Of a stretch of DNA of 64,000 nucleotides, positions 8,591 to 17,054 are shown piece by piece. The position numbers and the translations under genes were made by a program. Under the pieces are notes generated by a model. The model worked only from the letters and a program-made list of their open reading frames with translations. It made no database searches and was not told the DNA's origin. How positions within the stretch are numbered: position 1 is the first letter of the stretch; every line of letters begins with the position of its first letter. The stretch is from Angustibacter sp. Root456 (lineage in GTDB: Bacteria; Actinomycetota; Actinomycetes; Actinomycetales; Angustibacteraceae), in contig NZ_LMER01000015.1 of assembly GCF_001426435.1 (NCBI RefSeq), positions 131,488-195,487 of the forward strand, read 5' to 3'.

Positions 8591-9187
8591 TCAGCTCCAG
8601 ACCGTCCCCGCGGCTGCCGCCGCGACCAGCACCAGCGCCCCTCGAGACACGACGTCGACCGGCCGGCCCAGCCGCTCGACGCGCGCGAACACCGCCCGCA
8701 GCTCGCCGGGTGCGTGCACCCGCCGCACGGCCAGCACGGGCAGCGCGCGCGCCAGGCCGAACGTCGCTCCGAGCGCGGCTCCGACCGCCGGGGTGCCGGA
8801 CCACGCGGCGAGCGCGAGCATCGCGTAGACGGTCGAGCTCGTGACGATGGTCAGCACCCCCGCCCCCAGCTGCAGTCCGAACCCCAGCCCGTAGACCCAG
8901 CCGCGGTAGCGGGCGAGCCAGGCCTCGTCGACCTGTCGACGCCACGACGGCAAGGCACCACCGCGCGCCCGGACGTCGAGGCCGAGGCCCACCAGCAAGA
9001 GCAGCACCACGACAGCCGCCGCCGGCCCCGACGCGCGCCACGCCGCCGGCAGCAGGCCCCCCAGCGCCGCGCTCACCGCCCCCACGGCGAGGCCCCCGAC
9101 GGCGGAGCCGACGAGGTACGCCGACACAGTGAGTCCCCAGCGGGCGCGACGGGCCCGCTCACCGAGCGGGCTGATGCTCGAGAGCAT
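8591..9187 (-). CDS. polytopic membrane protein of the MauA-like operon
   Basis: 198 aa with about five hydrophobic segments (roughly 17-45, 52-70, 95-130, 138-152, 180-197) and Gly/Ala-rich helices. I cannot name the family. In classical mau operons the membrane partners are MauE and MauF; this protein could play the MauF-like part in moving electrons for disulfide formation, but it has no cysteines, so a direct thiol-transfer role is unlikely. Start ATG at 9187, 9 nt after the tiny upstream frame; the ribosome-binding site (GAGGCGA) is weak, consistent with translational coupling. Confidence 0.72.
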   Translation of the reverse strand: MLSSISPLGERARRARWGLTVSAYLVGSAVGGLAVGAVSAALGGLLPAAWRASGPAAAVVVLLLLVGLGLDVRARGGALPSWRRQVDEAWLARYRGWVYGLGFGLQLGAGVLTIVTSSTVYAMLALAAWSGTPAVGAALGATFGLARALPVLAVRRVHAPGELRAVFARVERLGRPVDVVSRGALVLVAAAAAGTVWS

Positions 9188-9196
9188 CGACTCGCC

Positions 9197-9295
9197 TCAA
9201 GGTGACCAGGTCGAGCGCACCGCCGCGACCACCGCGAGCGGCAGGCCGACGACGAGCGCGACCGTCACGGGAGTCCAGGCGGCCACGGTCGTCAC
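9197..9295 (-). CDS. possible 32-residue single-pass membrane peptide
   Basis: A GTG at 9295 overlaps the stop of the MauD-like gene (GTGA) and opens a 32-codon frame that stops 9 nt before the next gene. The product is VTTVAAWTPV, then TVALVVGLPLAVVAAV, then RSTWSP: one hydrophobic helix with short polar ends. The overlap style matches the rest of this operon. It is too short for codon statistics, so it could also be a coupling leader for the downstream gene. Confidence 0.45.
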   Translation of the reverse strand: MTTVAAWTPVTVALVVGLPLAVVAAVRSTWSP

Positions 9296-10101
9296 CGGCT
9301 CGCGGTCTCGTCGTCCGGGTTCTCGTACAGGCTGGTGTGACCAGGCGTGATACCGGCGCTGAGCAGCTCGCGGTCGACGCGCGCGACGTCCGCGTAGTCG
9401 TCCATCGGCCCGAGAGGGCTCTGGTGCCCGGGTGCGCCGGTGAGGGCTCCCGGCCCGGTGCGCCCGGCGCGCCGTCGCGCCTGCGCGGCGTCGCCGACGG
9501 CCTGGCGCATGAGGTCGCGCACCTGGGCCCAGGTCGTCGACGAGCCCTCGCCGGTGATGGTGCCGTCCTCGACGTACACGAAGTAGGGCGAGCCGGGCAC
9601 GGCGTAGTCGCTCCAGGCCGCCGAGGACTGCACGACCTCCAGGCCGGGGCCGGCGAGCTCGCGCAGGCGGGTGACGCTCTCGTCGTGCGGGTCCTTGGCG
9701 ACGACGACGAGCCGACCGTCCCCCGGCACGTCACGGACGCCCGTCGACAGCTCGTCCCAGAAGGTCTGGCACACGCTGCAGCCGCTCGACAGGAAGGCCA
9801 GCAGGGTGCGCCGGCCGGACCCCTGCACCGGGATCGTCACCTCCTCGCCGGCCAGCGTGGTGCCGACCACCGCGTGACCCTGCACCGTGGCCGGCCGCGT
9901 GGCCGGGACGACGCCGGACTCGATGTCGACCCGCACCGGGTTGGCCGCCGACGGCGGGTCACCCGCGTCCTTCTCCAGCTCCAGACCGGCACCGAGCTCG
10001 TGCAGGGCACGCAGGATCAGCGCGTGGCTGCGCAGCAGGCCCAGCACGAGCAGCGCGAGCACGGCGATGGCGACACCTTCGGCGATGACGACGGCGAGCA
10101 C
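9292..10101 (-). CDS. MauD/TlpA-like membrane-anchored thioredoxin-fold protein
   Basis: 269 aa from the GTG at 10101, which has GAAGGGG about 10 nt upstream and lies 5 nt after the mauE-like stop. One N-terminal membrane helix (1-24) anchors an extracytoplasmic thioredoxin-like domain with TLLAFLSSGCSVCQTFW; the CxxC pair is C108/C111. Then follow LVVVAKDPHDESVTRL and VPGSPYFVYVEDGTI with the cis-proline. MauD proteins serve disulfide formation in the MADH light chain. Here the natural client is the 24-cysteine protein encoded downstream. The tail (about 235-269) is hydrophilic. Confidence 0.85.
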   Translation of the reverse strand: MLAVVIAEGVAIAVLALLVLGLLRSHALILRALHELGAGLELEKDAGDPPSAANPVRVDIESGVVPATRPATVQGHAVVGTTLAGEEVTIPVQGSGRRTLLAFLSSGCSVCQTFWDELSTGVRDVPGDGRLVVVAKDPHDESVTRLRELAGPGLEVVQSSAAWSDYAVPGSPYFVYVEDGTITGEGSSTTWAQVRDLMRQAVGDAAQARRRAGRTGPGALTGAPGHQSPLGPMDDYADVARVDRELLSAGITPGHTSLYENPDDETASR

Positions 10102-10106
10102 GGGCT

Positions 10107-10652
10107 TCAGCCCCTTCGGGGTGCGGACGCCGACCGGACGGCCACCGGCGTGACGGTCGGCAGGACGGCGAGGGCGAGGTAGGCCAGGGCCGCGACGAGG
10201 GCCGCGAACCCGATGAGCGTGGCGAAGGTGACCGGCTGCCGCACCGCCGTCGACCACACCGAGTCCGGCGGCGCCCAGGCCATCGCCACGCCGGACGCCG
10301 CGAGCATCGCGGTGACGGCCAGGTGGCTCCGGGTGGGTGGGGTGTCCGGACGCCCGAAGCACCCGCAGGAGGCCAGGACTCCCCCGCGGCTCAGGGCGAG
10401 GGCGACGAACGCGGTGAACACCAGGTAGGCGGCGGCCACGAGCGCCCCGCTGACCCGACCCGGCGCGAGGAGGGCCCCGCCACCGACGACGACCTCCGCC
10501 GCCGCCAGCAGGCGCCCCAGCCCTGGGGGGGACGGCAGGCCCACCGAGCGCAGCGCGAGCACGAGGGACGACGGGTCACCGAGCTTCGGTAGGCCCGCCA
10601 GCACGAGCAGGGCCGCCGCCGCCAGGAACGGCCCGAGCGCGAGGTTCCCCAT
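10107..10652 (-). CDS. mauE: MauE-like (DoxX-related) redox membrane protein
   Basis: 181 aa with four to five membrane helices. The SCGCFGR motif (C96, C98) is characteristic of MauE/DoxX-type redox-associated membrane proteins. In methylotrophs MauE works with MauD in the maturation of the cysteine-rich light chain. The gene heads this six-gene operon, 78 nt downstream of map. A TAGCGT box 8 nt before the ATG suggests a leaderless promoter. The symbol is given by similarity; nothing here implies methylamine use. Confidence 0.82.
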   Translation of the reverse strand: MGNLALGPFLAAAALLVLAGLPKLGDPSSLVLALRSVGLPSPPGLGRLLAAAEVVVGGGALLAPGRVSGALVAAAYLVFTAFVALALSRGGVLASCGCFGRPDTPPTRSHLAVTAMLAASGVAMAWAPPDSVWSTAVRQPVTFATLIGFAALVAALAYLALAVLPTVTPVAVRSASAPRRG

Positions 10653-10660
10653 GCGGCTGG

Positions 10661-10666
10661 ACGCTA
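10661..10666 (-). promoter_or_regulatory. candidate -10 box for the mauE-like operon
   Basis: TAGCGT on the minus strand, 8 nt before the ATG of the mauE-like gene. The distance fits a leaderless transcript. No clear -35 is present. Confidence 0.35.
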
Positions 10667-10730
10667 CACGCCGAACTGTCCCGAAGGGTGGGTTCGCCGG
10701 GACGAGATGGTGACGCGGTGCGCTGCGGAC

Positions 10731-11582
10731 TCAGCCCAGCGGCGCGAACGGCGCACCGAGCTCAGCGAGCTTGGCCGCCCCACCGTCGAGGGCCGTGAGC
10801 ACCCACAGTCCCTCCTCGCCCACCGCGACGGTGTGCTCGAAGTGGGCGGCCCGAGAGCCGTCGACGCTGACGACGGTCCAGTCGTCGGCGAGCACGCGCG
10901 TCTGGGCGCTGCCGCGCGTGAGCATCGGCTCGATCGCCACGACGAGCCCGGACTTGACCCGCACGCCCTTGTCGCGCACGCGGTAGTTGGGCACCTGCGG
11001 GTCCTGGTGCATCTCGGTGCCGATGCCGTGGCCGACGTACTCCTCGACGATGCCGTACGGCTGCCCGGTGCGCCGGCTGCTGGCGGCAACGTGGTCCTCG
11101 ACGGCCGCTCCCACGGCGTGCAGCCGCTCACCGACGGCGAGCGCGGCGATCCCGCGCCACATCGCCTCCTCGGTCACGGCGACGAGCTCGACGTCGTCCG
11201 GCCGAGCGTGTCCCTGCCCGGCCCCGACGATCACCGTGACCGCGGCGTCGCCGTGCCAGCCGTCGACGATCGCACCGCAGTCGATCGACACGACGTCGCC
11301 GTCGGCGAGCACCCGGTCGCCGGGCAGGCCGTGCACGACCTCGTCGTTCACCGAGATGCAGACGGTGCCGCTGAAGGGCGGATGGCCGTAACCGAGGAAG
11401 CTCGGCACCGCCCCCGCCCCGCGGATGCGCTGCTCGGCGAGGTCGTTGAGGTCGCGCGTGGTGCGGCCGGCCACCGCGGCGGCCCGCAGCATCTCGAGGG
11501 TCTCCCCCACGACCACGCCGGCGCGCCGCATCGCCCGCACCTGGTCGGGCGACTTGTACTGGATCCGGTCACGACCGAGCAT
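10731..11582 (-). CDS. map: type I methionine aminopeptidase
   Basis: Removes the initiator methionine from nascent proteins. 283 aa in the pita-bread fold. Metal ligands sit in SIDCGAIVDGWHGDAAVTV (two aspartates), GHGIGTEMHQDP (histidine), AIEPML (glutamate) and HFEHTV (glutamate); CISVNDEVVHGLP is also diagnostic. The ATG lies 7 nt past the adk stop, giving the common secY-adk-map order. The gene is slightly longer than minimal type I enzymes but has no recognisable extra SH3-binding N-terminal domain. Confidence 0.96.
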   Translation of the reverse strand: MLGRDRIQYKSPDQVRAMRRAGVVVGETLEMLRAAAVAGRTTRDLNDLAEQRIRGAGAVPSFLGYGHPPFSGTVCISVNDEVVHGLPGDRVLADGDVVSIDCGAIVDGWHGDAAVTVIVGAGQGHARPDDVELVAVTEEAMWRGIAALAVGERLHAVGAAVEDHVAASSRRTGQPYGIVEEYVGHGIGTEMHQDPQVPNYRVRDKGVRVKSGLVVAIEPMLTRGSAQTRVLADDWTVVSVDGSRAAHFEHTVAVGEEGLWVLTALDGGAAKLAELGAPFAPLG

Positions 11583-11589
11583 CAGCGGC

Positions 11590-12156
11590 TCAGGCCTGCT
11601 CGATCGCGGACACCAGCCGCTGCGTCACCTCGTCGACCTCGCCGAGGCCGTCGACGGCGACCAGCAGGCCGCGCTCGCGGTAGACCTCCACCAGCGGTGC
11701 GGTCTCGTCGGTGTAGATCTGCTGACGGCGCCGGATGACGTCCTCGGTGTCGTCGCTGCGCCCCTCGGTCTCGGCGCGCTTGAGCAGCCGCTGCACGATC
11801 TCCTCGCGCTCGACGGTGAGCTCGACGACGCGGTCGAGCGCGTGACCGCTGTCGGCGAGCATGGCGTCGAGCTCGGCCACCTGGGCCCGCGTGCGGGGGT
11901 AGCCGTCGAGCAGGAAGCCGCGCTGGGCGTCGTCCTGCGCGAGCCGGTCGCGGACCATCGCGTTGGTGATGTCGTCCGAGACGTAGCCGCCGGAGTCGAG
12001 GATCTCCTTGACCTGCACGCCGAGCGGCGTGCCCTCGGCGATGTTCGACCGGAAGATGTCGCCCGTCGAGACGGCGGGGATGGTGAAGTGGGCGGCCAGG
12101 CGCGCGGCCTGGGTGCCCTTGCCCGCGCCCGGCGGGCCCAGGATGACGAGACGCAT
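11590..12156 (-). CDS. adk: adenylate kinase
   Basis: Interconverts ATP + AMP and 2 ADP. 188 aa, the short form without a zinc-binding LID. P-loop GPPGAGKGT at residues 7-15, STGDIFR (AMP site), and FLLDGYPRTRAQ near 81-92. The start codon overlaps the secY stop by one base (TGATG), so the two genes are translationally coupled. Confidence 0.97.
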   Translation of the reverse strand: MRLVILGPPGAGKGTQAARLAAHFTIPAVSTGDIFRSNIAEGTPLGVQVKEILDSGGYVSDDITNAMVRDRLAQDDAQRGFLLDGYPRTRAQVAELDAMLADSGHALDRVVELTVEREEIVQRLLKRAETEGRSDDTEDVIRRRQQIYTDETAPLVEVYRERGLLVAVDGLGEVDEVTQRLVSAIEQA

Positions 12157-13460
12157 CAGCGAAGGAACCCTTCGTAGTGTCGCTGCTGGAGCTGGGACTC
12201 GATCTGCTTCACCGTCTCCAGGCCCACACCCACGATGATGAGGATCGAGGTGCCGCCGAAGGGGAAGTTGGACTGGCTGGCGCCGACGAGGGCGAACGCC
12301 ACCAGCGGGATCATCGAGATCAGGCCCAGGTACAGGGCACCCGGCAGGGTGATGCGGGTGAGGATGTAGTCGAGGTACTCGGCCGTGGGTCGCCCGGCGC
12401 GGATCCCCGGGATGAAGCCGCCGTACTTCTTCATGTTGTCGGCGATCTCGGTGGGGTCGAAGGTGATCGCCACGTAGAAGTACGTGAAGAACACGATCAG
12501 GACGAAGTAGATCAGCATGTAGAGCGGGTGGTCGCCGCGCACCAGGTAGCGCTCGATCCACACGACCCAGCCTGCGGTCTTGTTGCTCTGGAACTGCGCG
12601 ATGAGCGCCGGCAGGTAGAGCAGCGAGGAGGCGAAGATCACCGGGATGACGCCGGCCTGGTTGACCTTGATCGGGATGTACGTGCTGGTGCCGCCGTACT
12701 GGCGCCGGCCGATCATGCGCTTGGCGTACTGCACCGGCACGCGGCGCTGCGACTGCTCGACGAACACGACGGCCGCGACGATCACCACGCCGACGAGCAG
12801 CACGACGAGGAAGACGTTCCAGCCCTTGGCGGCCTTGATGGCCCACAGCGCCGACGGGAAGCTGGCAGCGATCTGCGTGAAGATCAGCAGCGACATGCCG
12901 TTGCCGATGCCCTTGTCGGTGACCAGCTCGCCGAGCCACATCACCAGGCCGGTGCCGGCGGTCATCGTCGCCACCATGATGAGCACGGTGATGATCGAGT
13001 TGTTCGGCACGAGGTCGGCCGAGCAGCCCGGGAACAGCGGGCTCGGCGTCGCGCGCGCGACCGACACCAGCGTCGTGGACTGCAGGATCGCCAGCCCGAT
13101 CGTGAGGTAGCGGGTGTACTGGGTCAGCTTGGTGGTGCCCTGCTGACCCTCCTTCTTCAGCTCCTCGAAGCGCGGGATGACCACCGTCAGCAGCTGCACG
13201 ATGATGCTCGCCGTGATGTACGGCATGATCCCGAGCGCGAACACCGACAGCTGGAGCAGCGCGCCACCGCTGAACATGTTGACCAGGCCCAGCAGCGAGT
13301 TGTCCTTCGTCGCCGCGATGCACTCGCGCACGGCCGGGTAGGAGATCCCCGGAGTAGGCAGCAGGGAGCCCAGTCGGAACAGCGCGAGGATCGCCAGCGT
13401 GAACAGGATCTTCTTGCGCAGATCGGGCGTGCGAAATGCCCGTGCGAACGCGGTGAGCAC
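12156..13460 (-). CDS. secY: preprotein translocase subunit SecY
   Basis: Pore subunit of the SecYEG channel; 434 aa with ten membrane helices. Conserved features: AFRTPDLRKKILFTLAILALFRLGS at the N-terminus, MPYITASIIVQLL, and the cytoplasmic loop YAKRMIGRRQYGG near the ribosome contact. I chose the GTG at 13460 (VLTAFARAF) with GGAGGAGTT just before it; the frame extends to 13565 but that part is basic, proline-rich and runs through a terminator. Unlike the usual layout it is separated from rplO by 136 nt and two hairpins. Confidence 0.96.
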   Translation of the reverse strand: MLTAFARAFRTPDLRKKILFTLAILALFRLGSLLPTPGISYPAVRECIAATKDNSLLGLVNMFSGGALLQLSVFALGIMPYITASIIVQLLTVVIPRFEELKKEGQQGTTKLTQYTRYLTIGLAILQSTTLVSVARATPSPLFPGCSADLVPNNSIITVLIMVATMTAGTGLVMWLGELVTDKGIGNGMSLLIFTQIAASFPSALWAIKAAKGWNVFLVVLLVGVVIVAAVVFVEQSQRRVPVQYAKRMIGRRQYGGTSTYIPIKVNQAGVIPVIFASSLLYLPALIAQFQSNKTAGWVVWIERYLVRGDHPLYMLIYFVLIVFFTYFYVAITFDPTEIADNMKKYGGFIPGIRAGRPTAEYLDYILTRITLPGALYLGLISMIPLVAFALVGASQSNFPFGGTSILIIVGVGLETVKQIESQLQQRHYEGFLR

Positions 13461-13524
13461 AACTCCTCCAGTTCCACCGCGGTGGCGGCGTCGACGGCCC
13501 GTCACGACGGACCTGGGGACGATA

Positions 13525-13562
13525 ACACCCCGGACCCCGGGTGCTGCGGGGGTCCGGGGTGT
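13525..13562 (-). terminator. perfect 14-bp hairpin between rplO and secY
   Basis: Arms 13525-13538 and 13549-13562 (ACACCCCGGACCCC and complement) with a 10-nt loop, followed on the minus strand by TTAT. It likely ends or attenuates the spc operon before secY. Confidence 0.8.
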
Positions 13563-13567
13563 CATCC

Positions 13568-13590
13568 CCGCGTCCGGGTCACGGACGCGG
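13568..13590 (-). terminator. first hairpin after rplO
   Basis: A 9-bp perfect stem (CCGCGTCCG and complement) with a 5-nt loop, 6 nt past the rplO stop. With the 13525-13562 stem it forms a tandem terminator. Confidence 0.6.
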
Positions 13591-13596
13591 TGGGGT

Positions 13597-14049
13597 TCAG
13601 ACCTCGGTGGTGCTTCCGCCGGCGGCGGCGATCTTGTCCTTGGCCGTGGCCGAGAACTTGTGCGCCGAGACGTTCACGGCGACCGACAGCTCGCCGGTGC
13701 CGAGCACCTTGACGGGCTGGCCCTTGCGGACGGCGCCGCGCGCCACCAGCTCGTCGACGCTCACGTCGCCACCGTCGGGGAACAGCTCGCCGAGCCGGTC
13801 GAGGTTGACGACCTGGTAGCTGACCTTGAAGGGGTTCTTGAAGCCACGCAGCTTCGGCAGCCGCATGTGCAGTGGCGTCTGGCCACCCTCGAAGCGCTCA
13901 GGCACCTGGTAGCGCGCGCCGGTGCCCTTGGTGCCGCGACCGGCCGTCTTGCCCTTGCTGCCCTCACCACGACCGACGCGGGTCTTGGCCGTCTTGGCCC
14001 CCGGCGCCGGGCGCAGGTGGTGGACCTTGAGCATGGAGTCCTTGGCCAT
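13597..14049 (-). CDS. rplO: 50S ribosomal protein L15
   Basis: Late-assembly large-subunit protein, 150 aa. The N-terminus has the flexible Gly/Lys-rich segment [18 protein letters not shown] that threads into 23S rRNA, and the C-terminal globular part has [10 protein letters not shown] and [14 protein letters not shown]. The ATG overlaps the rpmD stop by one base. It is the last gene of the spc block before two terminator-like hairpins. Confidence 0.97.
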   Translation of the reverse strand: MAKDSMLKVHHLRPAPGAKTAKTRVGRGEGSKGKTAGRGTKGTGARYQVPERFEGGQTPLHMRLPKLRGFKNPFKVSYQVVNLDRLGELFPDGGDVSVDELVARGAVRKGQPVKVLGTGELSVAVNVSAHKFSATAKDKIAAAGGSTTEV

Positions 14050-14231
14050 CAGTCGACCTCCTCGTACGTCACGAGGTGAGCCACCGTCGCCACCATGCCG
14101 CGGATCTCAGGGCGGTCCTCCTTGACGACGACGTCGCCGATCCGCTTGAGGCCGAGCGTGCGCAGGGTCTCCCTCTGGTTCTTCTTCCCGCCGATCTCCG
14201 AACGGGTCTGGGTCACCTTGAGCCGCGCCAT
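14049..14231 (-). CDS. rpmD: 50S ribosomal protein L30
   Basis: 60 aa, the normal bacterial length: [21 protein letters not shown], then [27 protein letters not shown] small ferredoxin-like protein on the large-subunit surface. It overlaps both neighbours by one base (TGATG with rpsE upstream and rplO downstream), so rpsE, rpmD and rplO form one coupled translation unit. Confidence 0.96.
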   Translation of the reverse strand: MARLKVTQTRSEIGGKKNQRETLRTLGLKRIGDVVVKEDRPEIRGMVATVAHLVTYEEVD

Positions 14232-14848
14232 CAGGCACCTGCCCCGGCGGCCCGAGCCCGCAGCATCGCGGCCGGGACCACGTGCTCGAGCGGCAGGCCA
14301 CGGCGCGCCGCGACGGCCTCGGGGCGCTCCAGGCCCTTCAGCGCCGCCACGGTGGCGTGGACGACGTTGATCGCGTTGTCCGAGCCGAGCGACTTGCTCA
14401 GGACGTCGTGGATGCCGGCGCACTCCAGGACGGCGCGCACCGGGCCACCGGCGATCACACCGGTACCAGGAGCGGCCGGGCGCAGCATGACGACGCCGGC
14501 CGAGGCCTCACCGGTGATCGGGTGCGGGATGGTGCCCTGGATGCGGGGCACCTTGAAGAAGGACTTCTTCGCCTCCTCGACACCCTTGGCGATCGCGGCG
14601 GGGACCTCCTTGGCCTTGCCGTAGCCGACACCGACGGTGCCGTCGCCGTCACCCACCACCACGAGGGCGGTGAAGCTGAAGCGGCGGCCGCCCTTGACGA
14701 CCTTGGCCACGCGGTTGATGGTCACGACGCGCTCGACGTACACGTTCTTGTCGGCAGCGTCACGACCGCGACCGCCGCCGTCACGACGGTCACGACGGTC
14801 GTTGCCGCCGGCACCGGCACCGGTTCCACGGCGCTGGGGTCCAGGCAT
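14231..14848 (-). CDS. rpsE: 30S ribosomal protein S5
   Basis: Decoding-fidelity protein at the mRNA entry side, 205 aa. The dsRNA-binding fold (about 36-100) has [29 protein letters not shown], and the C-terminal domain has [29 protein letters not shown]. The first 35 residues are an extra Gly/Arg/Asp-rich tail ([21 protein letters not shown]), common in actinobacteria. It lies 49 nt after rplR. Confidence 0.97.
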   Translation of the reverse strand: MPGPQRRGTGAGAGGNDRRDRRDGGGRGRDAADKNVYVERVVTINRVAKVVKGGRRFSFTALVVVGDGDGTVGVGYGKAKEVPAAIAKGVEEAKKSFFKVPRIQGTIPHPITGEASAGVVMLRPAAPGTGVIAGGPVRAVLECAGIHDVLSKSLGSDNAINVVHATVAALKGLERPEAVAARRGLPLEHVVPAAMLRARAAGAGA

Positions 14849-14897
14849 CAGACGTTCCTCTTCTCTGCGACTACGAACTCGCGGGTGGTCAGCGTCA

Positions 14898-15272
14898 TCA
14901 CAGCGTCAGACCACCCTCACGGGCGCCGTCGGCGATCGCCGCGATGCGGCCGTGGTAGCGGTTGCCACCTCGGTCGAACACGACGGCGTCCACGCCGGCC
15001 TCCTTGGCTCGGGCGGCCACCAGCTCGCCGACCTTCTTGGCCTTGGCGGTCTTGTCGCCGTCCAGGGCCCGCAGGTCGGCCTCCATCGTCGACGCGGACG
15101 CCAGGGTGCGGCCCTGGACGTCGTCGACGACCTGGACGAACACGTGACGCGTCGACCGCGTCACGACCAGGCGCGGCCGAGCAGCCGTGCCGGACACCTT
15201 CTTGCGCACGCGCAGGTGACGACGGCCGCGAGCGGCCACCTTGCCCTTGCTGCGCTTGACGGTCACTGCCAT
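14898..15272 (-). CDS. rplR: 50S ribosomal protein L18
   Basis: 5S rRNA-binding protein, 124 aa, bringing 5S to the central protuberance with L5. Seen: [34 protein letters not shown] and the conserved end [24 protein letters not shown]. The start is 3 nt after the rplF stop. Confidence 0.97.
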   Translation of the reverse strand: MAVTVKRSKGKVAARGRRHLRVRKKVSGTAARPRLVVTRSTRHVFVQVVDDVQGRTLASASTMEADLRALDGDKTAKAKKVGELVAARAKEAGVDAVVFDRGGNRYHGRIAAIADGAREGGLTL

Positions 15273-15275
15273 GAC

Positions 15276-15815
15276 TTACTTACCAGCCTTTCCGACCTTG
15301 CGGCGGATGTGCTCGCCGGCGTACCGCACGCCCTTGCCCTTGTACGGGTCGGGCTTGCGCAGCTTGCGGATGTTGGCGGCCACCTCGCCGACCAGCTGCT
15401 TGTCGATGCCCTGCACCGACAGGCGAAGCGGGCCGTCCGTGGTGAAGGTGATGCCCTCGGGCGCCTTCACGGTGATGGGGTGGCTGTAGCCGAGCGCGAA
15501 CTCCAGGTCGGAGCCCTTCGCCACGACGCGGTAACCGGTACCGACGATCTCGAGCTTCTTCTCGAAGCCGTTGGTGACGCCCTCGACCATGTTGGCGATG
15601 AGCGTGCGGGTCAGGCCGTGCAGCGAGCGGTTGCGACGCTCGTCGTCCGGGCGCGACACGGTGATGGTGCCGTCGTCGTCGCGGACGACGGCGATCGGCG
15701 TGGCCACGGTGTGGCTCAGGCTGCCCTTGGGCCCCTTGACGCTCACAGCCTGACCGTCGATGGTCACCTCGACCCCGGAGGGCACGGTGACAGGGAGTCG
15801 ACCGATGCGGGACAT
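15276..15815 (-). CDS. rplF: 50S ribosomal protein L6
   Basis: Two-domain protein near the factor-binding site, 179 aa. The start is the ATG at 15815 ([17 protein letters not shown]), which has GGGAGGAG 8-9 nt upstream; the frame continues upstream for 15 codons but overlaps the end of rpsH. The second domain holds the signature [14 protein letters not shown] near the C-terminus. Confidence 0.97.
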   Translation of the reverse strand: MSRIGRLPVTVPSGVEVTIDGQAVSVKGPKGSLSHTVATPIAVVRDDDGTITVSRPDDERRNRSLHGLTRTLIANMVEGVTNGFEKKLEIVGTGYRVVAKGSDLEFALGYSHPITVKAPEGITFTTDGPLRLSVQGIDKQLVGEVAANIRKLRKPDPYKGKGVRYAGEHIRRKVGKAGK

Positions 15816-15831
15816 CTGTGGTTCTCCTCCC

Positions 15832-16227
15832 TCACCAGACGTAGGCGAGGACTTCCCCACCCACGCCCTTCTGTGACGCCTGCTTGTCAGTCAGCAGGCC
15901 GGACGACGTCGACAGGATCGCGACGCCGAGGCCACCGAGCACCTTGGGCAGGTTCGTGGACTTGGCGTAGACCCGCAGACCGGGCTTGGACACGCGGCGG
16001 ATGCCGGCGATGGAGCGCTCGCGGCTCGGGCCGTACTTCAGCTCGATCACGAGCTTCTTGCCCACCTCGGCGTCCTCGACCTTCCAGGACGCGATGTAAC
16101 CCTCGGCCTCGAGGATCTCGGCGATGTGGGACTTCAGCTTGCTGAACGGCATGGCCACGGAGTCGTGGTACGCCGAGTTGGCGTTGCGCAGACGCGTGAG
16201 CATGTCTGCGATGGGGTCGGTCATCAT
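15832..16227 (-). CDS. rpsH: 30S ribosomal protein S8
   Basis: 16S rRNA central-domain assembly protein, 131 aa. Opens [31 protein letters not shown] and ends with the S8 signature [21 protein letters not shown]. Two adjacent ATG codons (16227 and 16224) could both serve. In E. coli S8 represses the spc operon; no leader mimic is evident here. Confidence 0.96.
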   Translation of the reverse strand: MMTDPIADMLTRLRNANSAYHDSVAMPFSKLKSHIAEILEAEGYIASWKVEDAEVGKKLVIELKYGPSRERSIAGIRRVSKPGLRVYAKSTNLPKVLGGLGVAILSTSSGLLTDKQASQKGVGGEVLAYVW

Positions 16228-16294
16228 CGGGCTTTCCTGCCCTTCCTCACCGTGGTTTCGTCAGGCCGTGCGGCCCGGACCTGCGGTGTAGTGG

Positions 16295-16480
16295 TTACCA
16301 GCTGCTCTTCGTGACGCCCGGCAGCTCGCCGCGGTGCGCCATCTCGCGCAGGCACACACGGCACAGGCCGAACTTGCGGTACACCGAGTGCGGACGGCCG
16401 CACCGCTGGCACCGGGTGTAGCCGCGCACCTTGAACTTCGGCGTGCGCGCGGCCTTGTTGATCAGGGCGGTCTTGGCCAC
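16295..16480 (-). CDS. rpsZ: 30S ribosomal protein S14, zinc type
   Basis: 61 aa, the short type Z form. The four zinc cysteines are in [11 protein letters not shown] and [12 protein letters not shown]. This is the C+ housekeeping copy in the spc operon; actinobacteria often carry a longer zinc-free paralogue elsewhere, which is not in this window. It starts 1 nt after the rplE stop. Confidence 0.97.
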   Translation of the reverse strand: MAKTALINKAARTPKFKVRGYTRCQRCGRPHSVYRKFGLCRVCLREMAHRGELPGVTKSSW

Positions 16481-16481
16481 G

Positions 16482-17054
16482 TCAGTTCTCCTTGAACGGG
16501 AAGCCGAGGCTCTTCAGCAGCGCCCGGCCCTCGTCGTCGTTGGTCGCCGTGGTGACGACCGTGATGTCCATACCGCGAACGCGGTCGATGCGGTCCTGGT
16601 CGATCTCGTGGAACATCGACTGCTCGTTCAGACCGAAGGTGTAGTTGCCCTGGCCGTCGAACTGCTTCGGCGACAGGCCGCGGAAGTCGCGGATCCGGGG
16701 CAGCGCGACCGAGATCAGGCGGTCGAGGAACTCCCACATGCGGTCGCCACGCAGCGTCGTGTGCGCACCGATCGGCATGCCCTCGCGCAGCTTGAACTGC
16801 GCGATCGACTTGCGGGCCTTGGTGACGACCGGCTTCTGGCCGGTGATCGCGGTGAGGTCGCGGACGGCGCCGTCGATGAGCTTGGAGTCGCGCGCGGCGT
16901 CTCCCACACCCATGTTGACGACGACCTTGACCACGCCCGGCACCTGCATGACGTTGGCGAAGCCGAACTGCTCGATGAGCGCCGGCGCGATCTCGGCACG
17001 GTAGCGCTGCTTGAGCCGCGGGACGGCCCGGGTCTCAGGGGCGGTGGCGGTCAT
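16482..17054 (-). CDS. rplE: 50S ribosomal protein L5
   Basis: 5S rRNA-binding protein of the central protuberance, contacting P-site tRNA; 190 aa. Seen: [36 protein letters not shown], and [26 protein letters not shown]. Its start overlaps the rplX stop by one base (TGATG). Confidence 0.97.
   Translation of the reverse strand: MTATAPETRAVPRLKQRYRAEIAPALIEQFGFANVMQVPGVVKVVVNMGVGDAARDSKLIDGAVRDLTAITGQKPVVTKARKSIAQFKLREGMPIGAHTTLRGDRMWEFLDRLISVALPRIRDFRGLSPKQFDGQGNYTFGLNEQSMFHEIDQDRIDRVRGMDITVVTTATNDDEGRALLKSLGFPFKEN

Noticed and set aside
6378-10652. A functional methylamine dehydrogenase operon
   Set aside because: No heavy chain, no MauG and no electron acceptor are present, and the light-chain-like part is fused to LGFP repeats.
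13461-13565. N-terminal extension of secY
   Set aside because: It would be translated through the rplO-secY terminator hairpin and is not SecY-like.
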